NCBI GenBank assembly: GCA_009777995.1
Contig: WRKT01000023.1
Span: 1 to 39,494, forward strand
Direction: 5' to 3'
Source: Treponema sp.
Lineage (GTDB): Bacteria; Spirochaetota; Spirochaetia; Treponematales; Breznakiellaceae
DNA length: 39,494 nt
The notes below the pieces were generated by a model. It saw only the letters and a program-made list of their open reading frames with translations. It did not search any database and was not told the DNA's origin. The translations under genes and the position numbers were made by a program. This document shows, piece after piece, positions 1 through 8,495 of this stretch. Numbering within the stretch: position 1 is the first letter of the stretch; the number at the start of each line of letters is the position of its first letter.

Positions 1-851
1 TGCCCCGCCTCAATAAAGGAACGAATCATAAAGAGGTCGACAAGCTCGCTATTCCAGGGCAGATTCGGCACATTATTGTCGTGGGAGCGGATATTTTCGA
101 TGTCTGTCCTTGCTTCATCATTACGCCCCAGGGACATCAATACAGAAGCCCTTGACCAGCGTATGCGCCTGTCGTTTCCCGAAAGCTTAAGGGCCTCGTC
201 AAAGTGCTTAAGGGCCTCCTGCATGCGCCCTGTTTCCCTTGCAGCCCTTCCCAGTTCCAGTCTTAGAATCGGACTGTCGGCCATTCCCGCCTCATCTGCA
301 TTTGCAAGGACAAAGGTCAGGATTTGAAAGCCGAGATCGTATTCCTCATTTCCGCAGAGTCTTATCCCCCTTACCATAAGGGCATTAAGATAGGCTCTGT
401 AAATGCGCTTATTTGCAGGTGCATCCTCGACTGCAGCCTGTAACATTTCCACTGCGGCGCCCGAGTTCTTTGACTTTAGGTAGGCGATTCCAAGAAGGGC
501 CTTCGCATTCGAGCTCCCCGGGCTCTTTTCTAACGCCTTTCTGAGGTATGGGACTGCCCTATAAGGCATCTGGGCTGCAAGATAACTGCGCCCCAAGAAG
601 AGATAGCCTTCAGGTGAGTCAGGTTTCTGCCTTATATACTCGGAAAAGCCTGCAAGGGCCTGTGAATAATCCTTTAAGGCATGGAAAGATCGTCCGAGAA
701 GCAGCCAGGCCTCGGCAGGGGCCTCGGTTTCGGAAAGGAGCTTACGCAAGATCTGAATCGCCTTGCGGTAATCACCCTTTTCTCCTGCCTCCGCTGCAGG
801 TTTTAGCTTTCCTAAAAACCCTGCAACTACGAGTTCATTTGACTTGGGCAA
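1..851 (-). CDS. TPR-repeat protein, partial (C-terminus beyond window edge)
   Basis: An open frame runs on the minus strand from just inside the end of pta to the window edge without a stop, so the 3' end is missing. The translation is a run of tetratricopeptide repeats, for example AEAWLLLGRSFHALKDYSQA, PEGYLFLGRSYLAAQMPYRA and GRMQEALKHFDEALKLSG. TPR arrays are protein-protein interaction scaffolds, so no catalytic role can be given. The start is uncertain. The only start codon in this frame is TTG at 851, overlapping pta by 17 bases and without a clear ribosome site. An ATG at 838 forms a typical ATGA overlap with the pta stop, but its frame ends at a TAG after three codons. This is therefore either a TTG start or a one-base frameshift near 830. 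It is the last gene of the gpsA-glyS-pta unit seen here. Confidence 0.7.
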   Translation of the reverse strand, partial: MPKSNELVVAGFLGKLKPAAEAGEKGDYRKAIQILRKLLSETEAPAEAWLLLGRSFHALKDYSQALAGFSEYIRQKPDSPEGYLFLGRSYLAAQMPYRAVPYLRKALEKSPGSSNAKALLGIAYLKSKNSGAAVEMLQAAVEDAPANKRIYRAYLNALMVRGIRLCGNEEYDLGFQILTFVLANADEAGMADSPILRLELGRAARETGRMQEALKHFDEALKLSGNDRRIRWSRASVLMSLGRNDEARTDIENIRSHDNNVPNLPWNSELVDLFMIRSFIEAG

Positions 852-1845
852 GGGTAAGTGCGCAGGTATTTGCGATTTCCTCCACTGTTGCACCTCTTGA
901 AAGGTCGCAGATGGGTTTTGCAAAACCCTGGAGGAAGGGCCCGTAACTATCGAGCTTGCCGAAGCGCTGGGCCAGTTTTATACCGATATTCCCCGCATTT
1001 ATGTCGGGGAAAATTAAGACATTGGTCTTGCCCTTTACGGGGCTCCCCGGTGCCTTTTTATCGGTTACTTCGGGGACTATTGCGCTGTCCAATTGCAGTT
1101 CCCCGTCAACGAGCAGGCCCGGCTCCCTTGCCTTTATAAGGGCCAGGGCCTCCCTGACCTTCACAATTGTGGGGTCGTCATTTCCCCCTGAGCCCCTTGT
1201 AGAGAAGGATAGCAGGGCAACGGCGGGCTCTGTTTCGAAGAAGTCACGGCATGACTGTGCCGAGGCAATGGCAATGTCGGCGAGCTGCTCTGCCGTAGGG
1301 TGGGGCACCACGGCGGCATCGGAGCAGATGAAGGCCCCGCTTGCTCCCCAGGATGTGTCCGTGGATTGGAGGATGAGGTTACTCGATGCAGTCTTCATTC
1401 CGGGGGCCATGCCGATAATGGCTAGCCCTGCTCGCAGCACATCGGCTGTGGAATAGTCTGCCCCTGCTACCATAGCGTCAATTTCATCGAGGTGGACCAT
1501 CATTGCACCCCAGCGGATTGGCTCGGTGATTTCTTCCCGTGCCTTTTCAAGGGTCATGCCCTTATGCTTTCTGAGCTCGAATAGGGTCGCTGCGTATTTT
1601 TCTTTATCGGGTGAGGATGTGGGGTCAATGATCTTAATATTCGGGGCCTCTGACAGATTTACCCCTTCCGCTGAAGCAAGGTTTTTTACATCGGCTTCAT
1701 TTCCAAGTATGATGATCGACTGTGCAAGGCCATCCTCTGCCACAATCTTTGCGGCTTTAAGGATTCTTTTATCCTTTCCTTCGGGAAGGACCAGGGTTTT
1801 CTTCCTTGCCCTTGCCTTTTCCTTCATTTTTTGCAGTAAGTTCAT
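835..1845 (-). CDS. pta: Phosphate acetyltransferase (phosphotransacetylase)
   Basis: Interconverts acetyl-CoA and acetyl phosphate in the cytoplasm; with acetate kinase it gives ATP and acetate at the end of fermentation. The protein is 336 residues, the normal length of the short Pta class that lacks the N-terminal DRTGG and P-loop regions. Family signatures are visible: an N-terminal LVLPEGKDKRILKAA, the central MVAGADYSTADVLRAGL, SDAAVVPHPTAEQLADIA, and the C-terminal NVLIFPDINAGNIGIKLAQR. The ATG at 1845 is preferred over the in-frame GTG at 1848 because AAAGGAG lies 8 bases upstream; its A is also the last base of the glyS stop TGA, so translation is coupled. No ackA is in the window. 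The downstream TPR gene overlaps its end. Confidence 0.95.
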   Translation of the reverse strand: MNLLQKMKEKARARKKTLVLPEGKDKRILKAAKIVAEDGLAQSIIILGNEADVKNLASAEGVNLSEAPNIKIIDPTSSPDKEKYAATLFELRKHKGMTLEKAREEITEPIRWGAMMVHLDEIDAMVAGADYSTADVLRAGLAIIGMAPGMKTASSNLILQSTDTSWGASGAFICSDAAVVPHPTAEQLADIAIASAQSCRDFFETEPAVALLSFSTRGSGGNDDPTIVKVREALALIKAREPGLLVDGELQLDSAIVPEVTDKKAPGSPVKGKTNVLIFPDINAGNIGIKLAQRFGKLDSYGPFLQGFAKPICDLSRGATVEEIANTCALTLAQVK

Positions 1846-3152
1846 CACTTTACTCCTTTTATTTCCTTCCTTAAGCGCTCTGCAATTTCGGCCCTATGAA
1901 TGCGAACCTGCTCCATAGAGTCCCTGAAACGCAGGGTAACCGTATTATTTTCCTTTGTTTCATAGTCAATTGTGATACAGAAGGGGGTTCCCGCCTCGTC
2001 CTGACGGCGATAACGGCGGCCGATTGCCCCGCCCTGGTCATAGTCCGTTGCGAAGTCTTCTTTCAGCTCGTTTTGAATGTCAAGGCTGAGCTCTGCAAGG
2101 CCGTCTTTTTTCATTAGGGGGAGCACTGCAACGGTTATCGGAGCAATTTCGGGGTGGAAGCGCATTACAGTGCGGACTTCACCTTCAACTTCCTCCTCGT
2201 CATAGGCATCGCAGAGGATCATTAGGAGGCTTCTTGTGAGCCCCCCGGAAGTTTCTACGATATAGGGGATATAGCGCTCGTTGCTATCTTGGTCGATGTA
2301 CTGCATGTCCTTGCCTGAAAACTGTGTATGCCGCGCAAGGTCATAGTCGGTGCGATTATGGACACCTTCAAGCTCCCTCCAGCCCATCGGGAAGTGGTAT
2401 TCGATGTCGTAGGCGGCCTTTGCATAATGGGCAATTTCACCCGGGCCGTGCTCGTGCCATCTTAGGCGTTCCTGCCTAATTCCAAGTCTCTCGTAATAGG
2501 CCCAACGGCGCTTGCGCCATTCATCGAACCAATGCTCGTCGGTGCCGGGCTTTACGAAGAACTGCATTTCCATCTGTTCAAACTCGCAGGTGCGGAAAAT
2601 GAAGTTCTTCGTGACAATTTCGTTGCGGAAGGCCTTTCCGATTTGCGCAATTCCGAAGGGAATTTTCAATCGGCTTGATTGAATTACGTTCTTATAGTTT
2701 AAGTAGATTCCTTGAGCGGTTTCGGGCCTTAGGTAGATTATATTCGATGAGTCTTCAACTGCCCCGATATTCGTCTTGAACATGAGGTTGAACTTCCTTG
2801 AGTCGGTAAGTTCTCCGCCGCAATCGGGGCATTTTTTCGCGGTCAGGTTATCATCATTTATCATATCTTCCCTAAAACGGCTCTTACACTTCTTGCAATC
2901 GATTAATGGATCGGTGAAATTTTCAACATGGCCCGAAGCCTCCCATACGCGGGGATGCATCAAAATTGACGAATCGAGGCCCACTATATCGTCTTGGAGC
3001 CTTGTCATCTCCTTCCACCAGAGTGAAGCGATGCGGTTCTTCAGCTCGACTCCAAGGGGCCCGTAATCCCAGGCACCGCTCTGTCCGCCGTAAATTTCCG
3101 ACGACTGAAACACAAAGCCCCGCCGCTTTGCAAGCGAGGTAATTTTTTCCAT
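1845..3152 (-). CDS. glyS: Glycyl-tRNA synthetase, single-chain (alpha2) type
   Basis: Class II aminoacyl-tRNA synthetase that charges tRNA-Gly. This is the single-chain type found in archaea, eukaryotes and part of the bacteria including spirochaetes, not the GlyQ/GlyS tetramer. Visible features are the N-terminal FQSSEIYGGQSGAWDYGPLG, a zinc-ribbon-like insertion (CKKCK followed by CPDCG), motif 2 around FRNEIVTKNFIFRTCEFEQM, and motif 3 around GGLTRSLLMILCDAY. The open frame extends nine codons upstream to an ATG at 3179, one base after the gpsA stop. The ATG at 3152 is preferred because AGGGAAAGG precedes it and the homologous N-terminus begins MEK. It sits in an operon with gpsA upstream and pta downstream (stop/start overlap TGATG). 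Confidence 0.94.
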   Translation of the reverse strand: MEKITSLAKRRGFVFQSSEIYGGQSGAWDYGPLGVELKNRIASLWWKEMTRLQDDIVGLDSSILMHPRVWEASGHVENFTDPLIDCKKCKSRFREDMINDDNLTAKKCPDCGGELTDSRKFNLMFKTNIGAVEDSSNIIYLRPETAQGIYLNYKNVIQSSRLKIPFGIAQIGKAFRNEIVTKNFIFRTCEFEQMEMQFFVKPGTDEHWFDEWRKRRWAYYERLGIRQERLRWHEHGPGEIAHYAKAAYDIEYHFPMGWRELEGVHNRTDYDLARHTQFSGKDMQYIDQDSNERYIPYIVETSGGLTRSLLMILCDAYDEEEVEGEVRTVMRFHPEIAPITVAVLPLMKKDGLAELSLDIQNELKEDFATDYDQGGAIGRRYRRQDEAGTPFCITIDYETKENNTVTLRFRDSMEQVRIHRAEIAERLRKEIKGVK

Positions 3153-3179
3153 TGTGGCCTTTCCCTGATACTCTTCCAT

Positions 3180-4253
3180 TTAACGTCCCAACCTGCTTAA
3201 GTAATTTTTTAGGAAATCCGAAGGTTCCAGCTCCCTATTCAAAATGCGGAAAATCCCTGAGGATATGGGCATCTTTAGTTTATGCTTTTCGATAAGCATG
3301 TTTACATATTTAGCTGCCGCAACTCCTTCGGGGAAAAATCCGAGTTCACTTATCCTTTCCAAAATATCATCTATATTTTTAAACTTCTCTACGATTTTTT
3401 TCTCTACGATTTCCCTGCCAAGACGCCTATTCCTCCCGTAAATCGAGCGGCAGGTGACATCGAGGTCCCCGATTCCTGAAATCGAGGTGAAGGTTTCAGG
3501 GTGGGTTGCGCCCATTGCCATTCCAAGAATCTGAATCTCGTTAAGCCCTGCGGCAAGAAGCAGGGACTCGGTGCCTGCCCCGAAGTGCTTTGCAAAATTG
3601 TTTCCGATTGCCCTGAAGCCCTCCATCATGCCGAATGCAATTGCAATAACGTTCTTTGCTGCCGCCGCAACCTGGACCCCCCGCACATCGAAGGATGAAT
3701 AGACAAAGAGGGTCTTGCCTGTTAAGAGGTTCCTGAAACGAATGCTGTTCTTTGCGTTCTCGCTTGCCGCAATAAGGCCGGTGATTTTCCCCCTTGCGAC
3801 TTCCTCGGCGTGGCTTGGACCTGCAATATAGACAAGGGACTGCCTGTAAAAGCCGGGGAGATAGTCCTCGAGGGCCTCGAGGATGAGCCGCGGGTCAGAT
3901 ACCCTTGGGCAGGGCAGGAAGCCCTTGGTCAGCACTGCGATTGCTGTCTCGCCTTCCCGAATGGAGGGCACAGAGAGTATCTGCTTCACTACATGAAGCA
4001 GATACATCGAAGGCACCGCGAGGATTAGGAACTTCCGTCCCGATGCCGCCTCGATTAAGTCGGTGCTTGCACGCACATTAACCGGCAGTTGGATTTCAGG
4101 GAGAAAACGAGAATTTATATGCTGCCGGTTTATATCGTCGCAGGTTTCCTTCTCAAGGGCCCAGATCATTACATCCTTTCCCTTATCTGCGATAACCTTG
4201 GCAATCGCCGTTCCCCAGGCGCCTGCACCTATAATTGCTGTATGTATGGCCAT
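3180..4253 (-). CDS. gpsA: Glycerol-3-phosphate dehydrogenase [NAD(P)+]
   Basis: Reduces dihydroxyacetone phosphate to sn-glycerol 3-phosphate, the backbone for phospholipid and lipoprotein lipid synthesis. The N-terminus has the dinucleotide-binding motif IGAGAWGTAIAKVIADKG. The catalytic lysine region VQVAAAAKNVIAIAFGMMEG and the family signature GIGDLDVTCRSIYGRNRRLG are present. At 357 residues it is slightly longer than the usual 330-340. It is the first gene of the minus-strand operon gpsA-glyS-pta-TPR. No Shine-Dalgarno sequence precedes the ATG; a good sigma70-type promoter ends only about 10 bases upstream, which suggests a leaderless message. Confidence 0.95.
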   Translation of the reverse strand: MAIHTAIIGAGAWGTAIAKVIADKGKDVMIWALEKETCDDINRQHINSRFLPEIQLPVNVRASTDLIEAASGRKFLILAVPSMYLLHVVKQILSVPSIREGETAIAVLTKGFLPCPRVSDPRLILEALEDYLPGFYRQSLVYIAGPSHAEEVARGKITGLIAASENAKNSIRFRNLLTGKTLFVYSSFDVRGVQVAAAAKNVIAIAFGMMEGFRAIGNNFAKHFGAGTESLLLAAGLNEIQILGMAMGATHPETFTSISGIGDLDVTCRSIYGRNRRLGREIVEKKIVEKFKNIDDILERISELGFFPEGVAAAKYVNMLIEKHKLKMPISSGIFRILNRELEPSDFLKNYLSRLGR

Positions 4254-4262
4254 TATGTGTCT

Positions 4263-4291
4263 ATTATGCCCTTTTTACGGGATAATCTCAA
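4263..4291 (-). promoter_or_regulatory. Promoter for gpsA operon
   Basis: Reading the minus strand, TTGAGA (4291-4286) is followed after exactly 17 bases by CATAAT (4268-4263). The expected transcription start lies near 4256, three bases before the gpsA ATG at 4253. Confidence 0.55.
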
Positions 4292-4354
4292 CAGGTGGTT
4301 TGACTCGAAGAGCAATCAATTGAGCAATGCTTACCGGATTGATTGCTTACTTGA

Positions 4355-4383
4355 TTGATTATTCTTCAATTTTAGTGCATAAT
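4355..4383 (+). promoter_or_regulatory. Promoter for the 4391 gene
   Basis: TTGATT (4355-4360), 17 bases, CATAAT (4378-4383). The expected start is near 4390, at the ATG itself (4391). The divergent gpsA promoter has the same -10 hexamer and spacing. The intergenic region is otherwise AT-rich with several GATTGATT-like repeats. Confidence 0.5.
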
Positions 4384-4390
4384 ATAATTA

Positions 4391-5788
4391 ATGGCTGAAA
4401 ATGATGATTATGTAAAGGAACTATCAGACGCCCTAAAAGCAAGGGGAGACTGGCTTGAAAAAACGGAGCTGCCAAAGTTAAAAGACGAACTCCGTCTATA
4501 CCATACCGGCTTCACCTCCCTATATAATATCTATGTCAAGAAAGGGCTTATCAATATTGACCCCTATAAGCAGGAGGCCAAAATTGGTGAACTTGAAGTT
4601 CCAAAGTCTTCAACTTTTACGGAAGCGGAAAAACTGGATCAATTGACCCAGAGACTGGCAAATTATGATAACCAGTTGGACTTTTTAGTCAACTTCTACC
4701 AGTACAGTACGGAATTTCTTACCTTGGATCGTATTAAGCGTATTGTGGGTCTTGTAAGATACATAGACTGGGTGCATTTTAGCCTTGATTCCCAGAGTCC
4801 GATGACCCAGGCTGCCGCTGAAATGACGAATCAGGTGAAAATCGGCTCGGATGCCCTTACAATGAGCGTAATTACCGAGTCCTTGAGCAATCTTGCAAAG
4901 ACCTGCGCCCCGATAATGGCCCACCTGAAGGCCCTTTCCGACTATCTTAGTGAGGCTTATAAGCTTGACCTTAGAGAGGCGACAACAGGGATGTCCCAGA
5001 CAGAGATGGCAAATATCAATGTCCTAAGAAAGAAAATGTCACAGGCGAAGCCCGGGGTTCCCTTCTACGGAGACCTCCTTGAAGAAGTGATGAAGGAGGA
5101 TTATTCGAAGGACGGGCCTAGTTTAAGGGCGGAAGTCTTAAAGAAACTCCAGATTGCGGATAATAAGCCGAAGGCTGCTAAAGCCGAAGTATCTTTTAAG
5201 AATATTTTGATTGATGGAATAAGTTCCCTTGGAAGCACTGCGAGTTCTTTCTCCGATATTTTAGTAAAAATCGATGAAAATCAGGCTGTTTTGGAAAACA
5301 GGAAGAAGGGTTTCTTTGAAAAACTTGTCAATTTAATAAGACAGATGATGAATAAGGAGCCTGACCCTGTGGTCTATGACCTTGAATACATGGACCCGGT
5401 AAAAGCCGTCTCCGTAAAGGAAAGGGTCTTCTTTAATACCTTCCGAAGCGACCTCGAACGGAAAATACGCACCCTGACCCCAATGGCCACACGGACACCC
5501 AGTACCACAGCGAAACTCGAAGCAATGCCTGAAGAGCAGTTGGTGGGCTTTCTTGAAAGAAATGTGCGCGAGCTTCAGTCCCTGCATAAGGTGCTCTCGG
5601 CGATGGATGAGTTTTTTAAGGCTGAAGTTGATAAAGAGGACAGGGATAGAATTAAGGGGATTAAACCTGAACTAAGTACAATAAAGAATTCCGTTCTTAA
5701 GGCAAATGCCAAACGCCATGAATATAATGCTCAGAAAGAAGAGGAGGAGCAGTTAAGGCGTCTTGGGGTAAAACCCTCCGAAAGTTGA
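4391..5788 (+). CDS. Conserved spirochaetal helical protein, unknown function
   Basis: A 465-residue soluble protein without signal peptide or membrane segment. It is almost entirely alpha-helical in character and rich in Lys and Glu. The C-terminal 50 residues (HEYNAQKEEEEQLRRLGVKP near the end) look like a coiled coil. The style recalls large helical proteins of unknown role annotated in treponemes, but no domain with a known function was recognised. It is the first gene of a tight plus-strand cluster; the next start is 10 bases after its stop. Co-location with envelope and cell-wall genes hints at a role linked to the cell surface, but this is inference. The start ATG has no Shine-Dalgarno and lies directly at a predicted transcription start. 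Confidence 0.75.
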   Translation: MAENDDYVKELSDALKARGDWLEKTELPKLKDELRLYHTGFTSLYNIYVKKGLINIDPYKQEAKIGELEVPKSSTFTEAEKLDQLTQRLANYDNQLDFLVNFYQYSTEFLTLDRIKRIVGLVRYIDWVHFSLDSQSPMTQAAAEMTNQVKIGSDALTMSVITESLSNLAKTCAPIMAHLKALSDYLSEAYKLDLREATTGMSQTEMANINVLRKKMSQAKPGVPFYGDLLEEVMKEDYSKDGPSLRAEVLKKLQIADNKPKAAKAEVSFKNILIDGISSLGSTASSFSDILVKIDENQAVLENRKKGFFEKLVNLIRQMMNKEPDPVVYDLEYMDPVKAVSVKERVFFNTFRSDLERKIRTLTPMATRTPSTTAKLEAMPEEQLVGFLERNVRELQSLHKVLSAMDEFFKAEVDKEDRDRIKGIKPELSTIKNSVLKANAKRHEYNAQKEEEEQLRRLGVKPSES

Positions 5789-5798
5789 TGGAGTAATA

Positions 5799-7403
5799 AT
5801 GAACTTTAAAAATAGATTTTTCCTTCTTACCTTTTCCTGTTTAATTTTCCTCTGCCCGGTTGTCGGTTCACACTCGCAGGATTCGGGCCCGCCAAGACCC
5901 TGGCTGCCCCATTCCGATGAAATGACCGTAGTCTTCTCTGCAGGGGATCGCGAACTTGATTTCCGCATGTCCTATATGGCAAGCGAGGCCCAAATTTTCA
6001 CGGCAATTTACGAGGGGCTTTTTTCATACCACCCGATTACAATGGAACCTATTCCCGCAGTCGCCTCGAGGTGGGAGCTTTCGACTGACAGGAGAGAATG
6101 GACCTTCACGATTAGGGAGAATGCGAGATACCAGAACGGTGATCTTGTGCGGGCACAAGACTTCCGGGATACCTGGCTCTCCCTTCTTGAACCGGGAAGG
6201 AATGCCCCGTATTCATCACTTTTTGACATAATCGAGGGCGCAAGGGAGTACCGCCTTGACAGTGTATCTGTCGAGGAGGTCGGAATTAGGGCTCCCTCGG
6301 ACAGGACCCTGATTGTCCGTCTTAATTCGCCTGCCGCCTTTTTCTTGAGTATGCTCTGTCACCATTCATTCGGGGCAATGCACCCCTCGATGCTCTCAGG
6401 TGACCCGTCTGTGCCGATTTCCAACGGCCCCTTCTACATCGAAGAGATGAATGAGCATCATATAGTACTAAATAGGAATCCTTATTATTGGGACAGTGAA
6501 AGTGTTAGCTTAAGCAGACTAGACTTAAGATTTGCAATAGACGGCGATGAAGCTGCATCAATGTGGAATTCGGGTGAGGCAAGATGGATACACGGGGATG
6601 TGAACTATGACGCCCTTACCGACAATAGCGGCATTCAGGTGAATGCAATGTTTGCCACCTACTATTTCTATGTTCGTTCTCTAAGAAAACCCTGGGATGA
6701 CTTCCGTTTAAGAAGGGCCCTCTCCCTTGCTCTGCCCTGGGATGAGATTCGCGAAAATCACCTATTACCTGCAATAAGCCTGATCCCTCCAATCCCGAGC
6801 TATCCGGATGTGCCCGGCTTGGCCGAGACCGACATTGAAGAAGCCGAGCGCCTCTTAGTTGAAGCGGGATTCCCCGGAGGGGAAGGGTTGCCCGAACTTG
6901 TTGTCAGGATAACTCCCTCAAGGGAGGCGAGCCGCATCGCCTATCTTATGGCTGCTTCCTGGTATACCCACCTTGGAGTCCCTGTGAGCATTGACGTTGT
7001 ACCCTTTTCGGATTATTTACAGTCCTTAAAGGATGATGATTACGATGTGGGCTCCATTTCTTGGATAGGCGACTTCGCAGACCCCCACACCTTTTTACAG
7101 ATGTGGATGAGGGATTCTAACCTGAATGATGCACATCATGATGACGAAGACTTTGAGATTCTTATGGCGCGCTCGATGATAGAGGAGGGGGGAGATCGCT
7201 GGGATACTCTTGCAGAGGCAGAGTCTCTTTTGCTTGAAAGAGGAAATGTACTTCCGATTTCTCATAATCCTGCCGTTAATATAATTAACTTAAATGAAAT
7301 TGACGGCTGGTATCATAATTTGCTTGATATTCATCCGTTTAAGTATCTTTCAATCAGGGCGAGGAGGCCCCTGCCCGGATTGGTCATGCTTATGGGAGAG
7401 TAG
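5799..7403 (+). CDS. ABC transporter substrate-binding protein, oligopeptide type (OppA/DppA, SBP_bac_5)
   Basis: Periplasmic binding protein of the peptide/nickel family, 534 residues, the usual size. An N-terminal signal peptide is clear (Lys-rich start, hydrophobic stretch to about residue 23). Family features include IFTAIYEGLFSYHPITMEPI, the AVASRWELSTDRREWTFTIR segment, and FRLRRALSLALPWDEI. Within the family it binds peptides or related ligands for an Opp-type permease. No permease or ATPase gene is near, so it either uses a transporter encoded elsewhere or has taken on a sensory or chaperone role. The gene ends flush against the next ATG (TAG then ATG), so the two are probably translated together. 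Confidence 0.9.
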   Translation: MNFKNRFFLLTFSCLIFLCPVVGSHSQDSGPPRPWLPHSDEMTVVFSAGDRELDFRMSYMASEAQIFTAIYEGLFSYHPITMEPIPAVASRWELSTDRREWTFTIRENARYQNGDLVRAQDFRDTWLSLLEPGRNAPYSSLFDIIEGAREYRLDSVSVEEVGIRAPSDRTLIVRLNSPAAFFLSMLCHHSFGAMHPSMLSGDPSVPISNGPFYIEEMNEHHIVLNRNPYYWDSESVSLSRLDLRFAIDGDEAASMWNSGEARWIHGDVNYDALTDNSGIQVNAMFATYYFYVRSLRKPWDDFRLRRALSLALPWDEIRENHLLPAISLIPPIPSYPDVPGLAETDIEEAERLLVEAGFPGGEGLPELVVRITPSREASRIAYLMAASWYTHLGVPVSIDVVPFSDYLQSLKDDDYDVGSISWIGDFADPHTFLQMWMRDSNLNDAHHDDEDFEILMARSMIEEGGDRWDTLAEAESLLLERGNVLPISHNPAVNIINLNEIDGWYHNLLDIHPFKYLSIRARRPLPGLVMLMGE

Positions 7404-8489
7404 ATGAAGAAAATTGAGTTAACCCCGGTTCGTGCAGGTTTATTGCTCATTCCGGTCTTGGTTCTGTTTACGATTTGTTCAAATGTCAATGAAGGTACCC
7501 CCTCGGAGCAGTACTTTATTTCGGGGAGCAGGGCTGAGCAGAGTAATCTTGAAGAGTTTTTCTACCTTCTAACCCACCAACCCGAGGGCTCAAGGGAGCA
7601 GCTCGCAGTTGTTATGGAAATTGCAAACAGTTATTTAAAGCAGAGGGAGTATAATAGGCTAATCAATTTCCTTAGCTCCCGCATACACAGCCATCCGGAT
7701 GATCCCTATAATGCATATTATCTTTTTATGATAGCCTTCTCCTACGGGGAAATGGGTGCCCACCCGATGGCAGCTATGTATTTTGATATGATAGTCCGAA
7801 ACTATCCCGATCTTGAGGTAATGGGCCAGTCAATTCATCTTGCAAGTTTAAATCAATTAATTAATTTGGTTGATAACCCCCAGCAGATCGAATGGTATTA
7901 CGAAGAGCTCATTTCACGTTTCCTCGATAAAATTGATCCGGGGCCTTCGTTTTTCATGCTCGGTCAGGCTCATGAGGCAACAGGCGAATGGAACGAGGCA
8001 ATTAAGGCATATACCCGTTATCTTTCCTTTATGGGTTCTAATGTCCCGGGCTTCCCTGATGCGGACAGTTATGCAAGACGTCTTGTAGACTTTAATAATT
8101 CTGCCAAAGACTGGACTTTTGAAAGTCTTAATGTACTTGTTGATGCAGTGAAAGAGGCCCTTGATGCGGGTTCTGCGAACAGGCTCTGGTCCTATCACGC
8201 AAAGGCAAACTTCTTTACCCGCACCTGGGAGCATGATTCTTCAAATGTTGAGGGTGTTGCAGGGCATGTAAACTTTAACCTTTCGGATTTTATGAGGGGA
8301 AATAGGATACGTTACGCAGATACCCTGGATGCAAGCTCAAATGCAAACGAAGCCTTCCTCCGTACCTGGGGCTGGTCACAGCATATCCCGACATGGTATC
8401 TTTACTTTAGGAAGATCCATTTCCCGCCTGATCCTGAAATTCATGGCCGATGGGAATGGGCCGGTATTTTTTATGGAGAGAGATTCTAA
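7404..8489 (+). CDS. TPR-like exported protein, possible lipoprotein
   Basis: 361 residues. The N-terminus has a basic start and a hydrophobic segment ending LVLFTIC; Cys26 could be lipidated under the relaxed spirochaetal lipobox, otherwise this is a signal anchor. The body is helical with TPR-like pairs, the clearest being HEATGEWNEAIKAYTRYLSF. The C-terminal quarter is rich in aromatic residues (WGWSQHIPTWYLYFRKIHFP). No enzyme motif is visible. It starts directly at the stop of the binding-protein gene and is 6 bases from the lytic transglycosylase gene, so it belongs to the envelope operon. Role unknown; an adaptor between binding protein or peptidoglycan enzyme and partner is possible. 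Confidence 0.75.
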   Translation: MKKIELTPVRAGLLLIPVLVLFTICSNVNEGTPSEQYFISGSRAEQSNLEEFFYLLTHQPEGSREQLAVVMEIANSYLKQREYNRLINFLSSRIHSHPDDPYNAYYLFMIAFSYGEMGAHPMAAMYFDMIVRNYPDLEVMGQSIHLASLNQLINLVDNPQQIEWYYEELISRFLDKIDPGPSFFMLGQAHEATGEWNEAIKAYTRYLSFMGSNVPGFPDADSYARRLVDFNNSAKDWTFESLNVLVDAVKEALDAGSANRLWSYHAKANFFTRTWEHDSSNVEGVAGHVNFNLSDFMRGNRIRYADTLDASSNANEAFLRTWGWSQHIPTWYLYFRKIHFPPDPEIHGRWEWAGIFYGERF

Positions 8490-8495
8490 AGAGTT

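Noticed and set aside
956..1918. Plus-strand ORFs opposite pta
   Set aside because: They are antisense to a clearly recognised enzyme gene, and their translations match nothing.
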